A stretch of 7,923 bases of DNA, from assembly GCA_903868655.1 (NCBI GenBank), contig CAIPWG010000524.1, positions 1 to 7,923 on the forward strand. Direction: 5' to 3'. Source of the stretch: an uncultured Sphingomonadales bacterium. Lineage in GTDB: Bacteria > Pseudomonadota > Alphaproteobacteria > Sphingomonadales > Sphingomonadaceae. The translations under genes were made by a program, and so were the position numbers. Shown one piece after another: positions 6,532 through 7,923 of the stretch; position 1 is the stretch's first letter, and each line of letters begins with the position of its first letter. The notes beneath the pieces were generated by a model. The model saw nothing but the letters and a program-made list of their open reading frames with translations, was not told where the DNA came from and did not search any database.

Positions 6532-7629
6532 TCAATTCGCATCCGTCGCCAGCAGCTTGACAAGGTCTGCCGTCCAGAATTTTGCCCCGGTGTGCGTGCC
6601 GTGGCCATGGGTATCGCTACTCGCGGGGATCAACACGAATTTTGCCCGCGGCATCCGTTCAACCAATGTTTGCGCGAGACCGAGTTCTGGCGGGTTGATG
6701 AAATCATCAGCCGAATTGATCCACAACACCGGCACCGTGATCTTCTCCAGATAGGGTGCCGGATTGTACGTGCGCGAGGCGTCGAACTGATAAATCTGGT
6801 CGTTGGCGTCGGGTTCGCCCGTTTTTGCGGCGCGCTGTTCGCTCGCCTCGACCAGCGCATCGGCTTGCGCGCGGGTCGGTGCCTTGTCCTGCATGGCCAG
6901 GGGATTGGCGCCAGCAATCGCGCCGAGATAACGCGCGGTGCGCAGCCCCTGCACGGGCGGCGTGGCATAGTTGCCATGATCCCACAGCGGATCTGCCTCA
7001 ATCGCAGTAATCAGCATTTTCCGCCACATGCGGTTGCGGCCGCCAAGCTCGACCGCGTTGCACGCAAACGGCGCAAGCCGACGCGCAAAGCCGGGATATG
7101 TCTCGCCCCAGACAAACGCATGCATGCACCCCATCGACGTGCCCAACACCAGTTGCAGGCTGGCAACCCCCAGCCCTTCGGTCAGCATACGATGTTGCGC
7201 TGCCACCATGTCGGCATAGTCATATTTCGGAAACGCCATGCGCATGCCGTCGCTCGGTTTCGAACTTTTGCCGTGGCCGATATTGTCGGGCAGGATCACG
7301 TAATGTGTCGAGATGTCCAATGGTTGGCCGGGGCCGTAAAGCGCATCGGCAAATTGCGGGCTGTAGAACTGGTGCCCATCGCCGCCGGTGCCATGCAGCA
7401 CCATCACCGCGTTGTCGATCTGCCCACTCGTATTGCGGTGGGGTGCACCAAGCGTGGTGACATGCATGCGCACCTGGGGCAGCATTTCGCCATCGGCGAA
7501 GTGGAAATCCTTGAGCACGATATCGCGCTCCGCGGCGCGCTTTGACCAATCTTCGGCCTGAGCGGTGACCGCAAAGCTCAAGGAAAGTGCGGTCACAAGC
7601 GCACCATGCACCAATTTACCAAATACCAT
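6532..7629 (-). CDS. Secreted alpha/beta hydrolase, homoserine O-acetyltransferase (MetX)-like fold
   Basis: From the ATG at 7629 the product has 365 residues. The frame also allows a TTG two codons earlier (7635), but the ATG follows GGGATTGAAC, a modest ribosome site, and starts a good signal peptide (MVFGKLVHGALVTALSLSFA, ending AQA before EDWSK, cut near residue 25). The mature part is an alpha/beta hydrolase: oxyanion-region HGTGGDG (about 79-85), nucleophile elbow GTSMGC with S165, an acid in NSADDFINP (D308 or D309), and a histidine in THGHGTH (probably H343). The overall order and the LPDNIGHGKSS segment recall MetX-type acyltransferases, but true MetX enzymes are cytoplasmic. Secretion argues for a periplasmic esterase or hydrolase instead. 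The substrate cannot be told. It converges on the TetR gene, so it is probably not part of the efflux units. Confidence 0.88.
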   Translation of the reverse strand: MVFGKLVHGALVTALSLSFAVTAQAEDWSKRAAERDIVLKDFHFADGEMLPQVRMHVTTLGAPHRNTSGQIDNAVMVLHGTGGDGHQFYSPQFADALYGPGQPLDISTHYVILPDNIGHGKSSKPSDGMRMAFPKYDYADMVAAQHRMLTEGLGVASLQLVLGTSMGCMHAFVWGETYPGFARRLAPFACNAVELGGRNRMWRKMLITAIEADPLWDHGNYATPPVQGLRTARYLGAIAGANPLAMQDKAPTRAQADALVEASEQRAAKTGEPDANDQIYQFDASRTYNPAPYLEKITVPVLWINSADDFINPPELGLAQTLVERMPRAKFVLIPASSDTHGHGTHTGAKFWTADLVKLLATDAN

Positions 7630-7865
7630 GTTCAATCCCGAATTCGCAGGATGCCTGCGTCACGATACGCTTTTTCACGGGCCGGATGGTCTATCGTACT
7701 GTTGGCCAAGTCAATTTGAAACGGGGGAAAACTTCAGCTTTGCACTCGTGGCGTCCATTCCTTCCCGTCGCAATGCGTGGGGCTTGCTTTGGGCGGCCGA
7801 TTGTGGCGTCTTGTGCAGGTGGCCACACCGGGTGAACCTGTGGGCTGAAAATGGGAGAGCGGGCG
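7630..7865. other. Divergent intergenic region between hydrolase and dioxygenase genes
   Basis: No convincing gene lies here. The region must hold the control elements of both flanking genes. On the minus strand, TTGACT (7714-7709) is a fair -35 for the hydrolase, but the nearest -10-like sequence (TAGACC) is only 15 bases further on. The 8-base palindromes TTGGCCAA (7702-7709) and GTGGCCAC (7819-7826) are present. A 15-base inverted repeat at 7645-7659 is listed separately. GGGAGAG at 7853-7859 is the probable ribosome site of the next gene. Confidence 0.5.
7645..7659. repeat. Inverted repeat in the hydrolase leader
   Basis: CGCAGG-ATG-CCTGCG has perfect 6-base arms around a 3-base centre, and it ends 15 bases upstream of the hydrolase ATG at 7629. 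As DNA it could be an operator. As RNA it would make a GC-rich hairpin close to the ribosome site. Either role is inference. Confidence 0.4.
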
Positions 7866-7923
7866 ATGCCGCTGGAAATTCGTGCCCACGGGCGAGTAGG
7901 CGCAGAAATACTGGGGGTCGATC
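7866..7923 (+). CDS. Probable TauD/TfdA-family dioxygenase, N-terminus only (cut by window end)
   Basis: Only 19 codons are visible: MPLEIRAHGRVGAEILGVD, with the frame still open at the edge. This matches the conserved opening of alpha-ketoglutarate-dependent taurine/2,4-D dioxygenases, where a strand and a short turn lead into a G-A-x-I-x-G-x-D motif (E. coli TauD has PLGPYIGAQISGADL). The ATG has GGGAGAG at 7853-7859, 6 bases upstream. An in-frame ATG at 7851 would add five residues but lies at the edge of that ribosome site. Family members use Fe(II) and 2-oxoglutarate to hydroxylate taurine, alkyl sulfates, aryloxyacetates and similar substrates. The HxD...H iron ligands would lie beyond the window, so the call rests on a short motif only. 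Confidence 0.6.
   Translation, partial: MPLEIRAHGRVGAEILGVD

Noticed and set aside
6055..7545. A 496-codon plus-strand open frame running from inside the TetR gene across nearly all of the hydrolase gene
   Set aside because: It is antisense to a gene with clear catalytic motifs and a signal peptide, starts inside another gene without a ribosome site, and its translation is rich in Arg, Cys, His and Trp with no recognisable domain. Long antisense frames are common opposite GC-rich genes.
7587..7835. An 82-codon plus-strand frame over the hydrolase 5' end and intergenic region
   Set aside because: It covers the hydrolase signal peptide on the other strand, has no ribosome site, and shows no recognisable protein features.
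7813..7844. Nested complementary segments (CAGGT/ACCTG and GGTG/CACC) before the dioxygenase start, considered as a riboswitch or operator
   Set aside because: The stems are only 4-5 base pairs with a long loop, and no known riboswitch core is visible. Such pairing is expected by chance in GC-rich DNA.

Overview
The window is GC-rich, densely coded DNA that looks like a chromosomal segment of an alphaproteobacterium. My best guess is the sphingomonad group (Sphingomonas/Novosphingobium-like). This rests on codon style and gene content (DUF4139 protein, NodT-like outer membrane factor, MetX-like secreted hydrolase, TauD-like dioxygenase), not on a marker gene. I see no rRNA, tRNA, CRISPR array, insertion sequence or phage gene.

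Layout: (1) 1-1152, plus strand: the C-terminal part of a DUF4139/MuiA-type protein, cut by the left edge. (2) 1153-1322: a convergent intergenic gap with two small inverted repeats. (3) 1323-2895, minus strand: a two-gene unit transcribed leftwards, an EmrA/HlyD-type membrane fusion protein followed 10 bases later by a PaaI-type hotdog thioesterase. (4) 2896-2971: a short AT-rich divergent control region with a perfect 6+6 palindrome over a good minus-strand promoter. (5) 2972-6512, plus strand: a three-gene unit of an EmrB-type DHA2 MFS pump, an outer membrane factor and a TetR/AcrR repressor, with junctions of 6-12 bases or an 8-base overlap. (6) 6532-7629, minus strand: a secreted MetX-like alpha/beta hydrolase, convergent with the TetR gene. 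(7) 7630-7865: a divergent intergenic region with a 15-base inverted repeat in the hydrolase leader. (8) 7866-7923, plus strand: the first 19 codons of a probable TauD/TfdA dioxygenase, cut by the right edge.

How the genes work together: regions 3-5 encode a complete tripartite efflux machine (inner membrane pump, periplasmic adaptor, outer membrane channel) plus its likely local regulator. The adaptor and the pump, usually adjacent and co-transcribed, are here divided between two divergent units sharing one control region. The TetR protein probably binds the palindrome there and controls both units, including itself. The thioesterase sits in the adaptor's transcript, which hints that the exported compound may be an acid released from a CoA thioester, but this is only inference.

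I found no clearly new biological system. The most unusual points are the divergent efflux arrangement with its embedded thioesterase, the compact shared operator, and a single cysteine in the repressor that could be a sensor.
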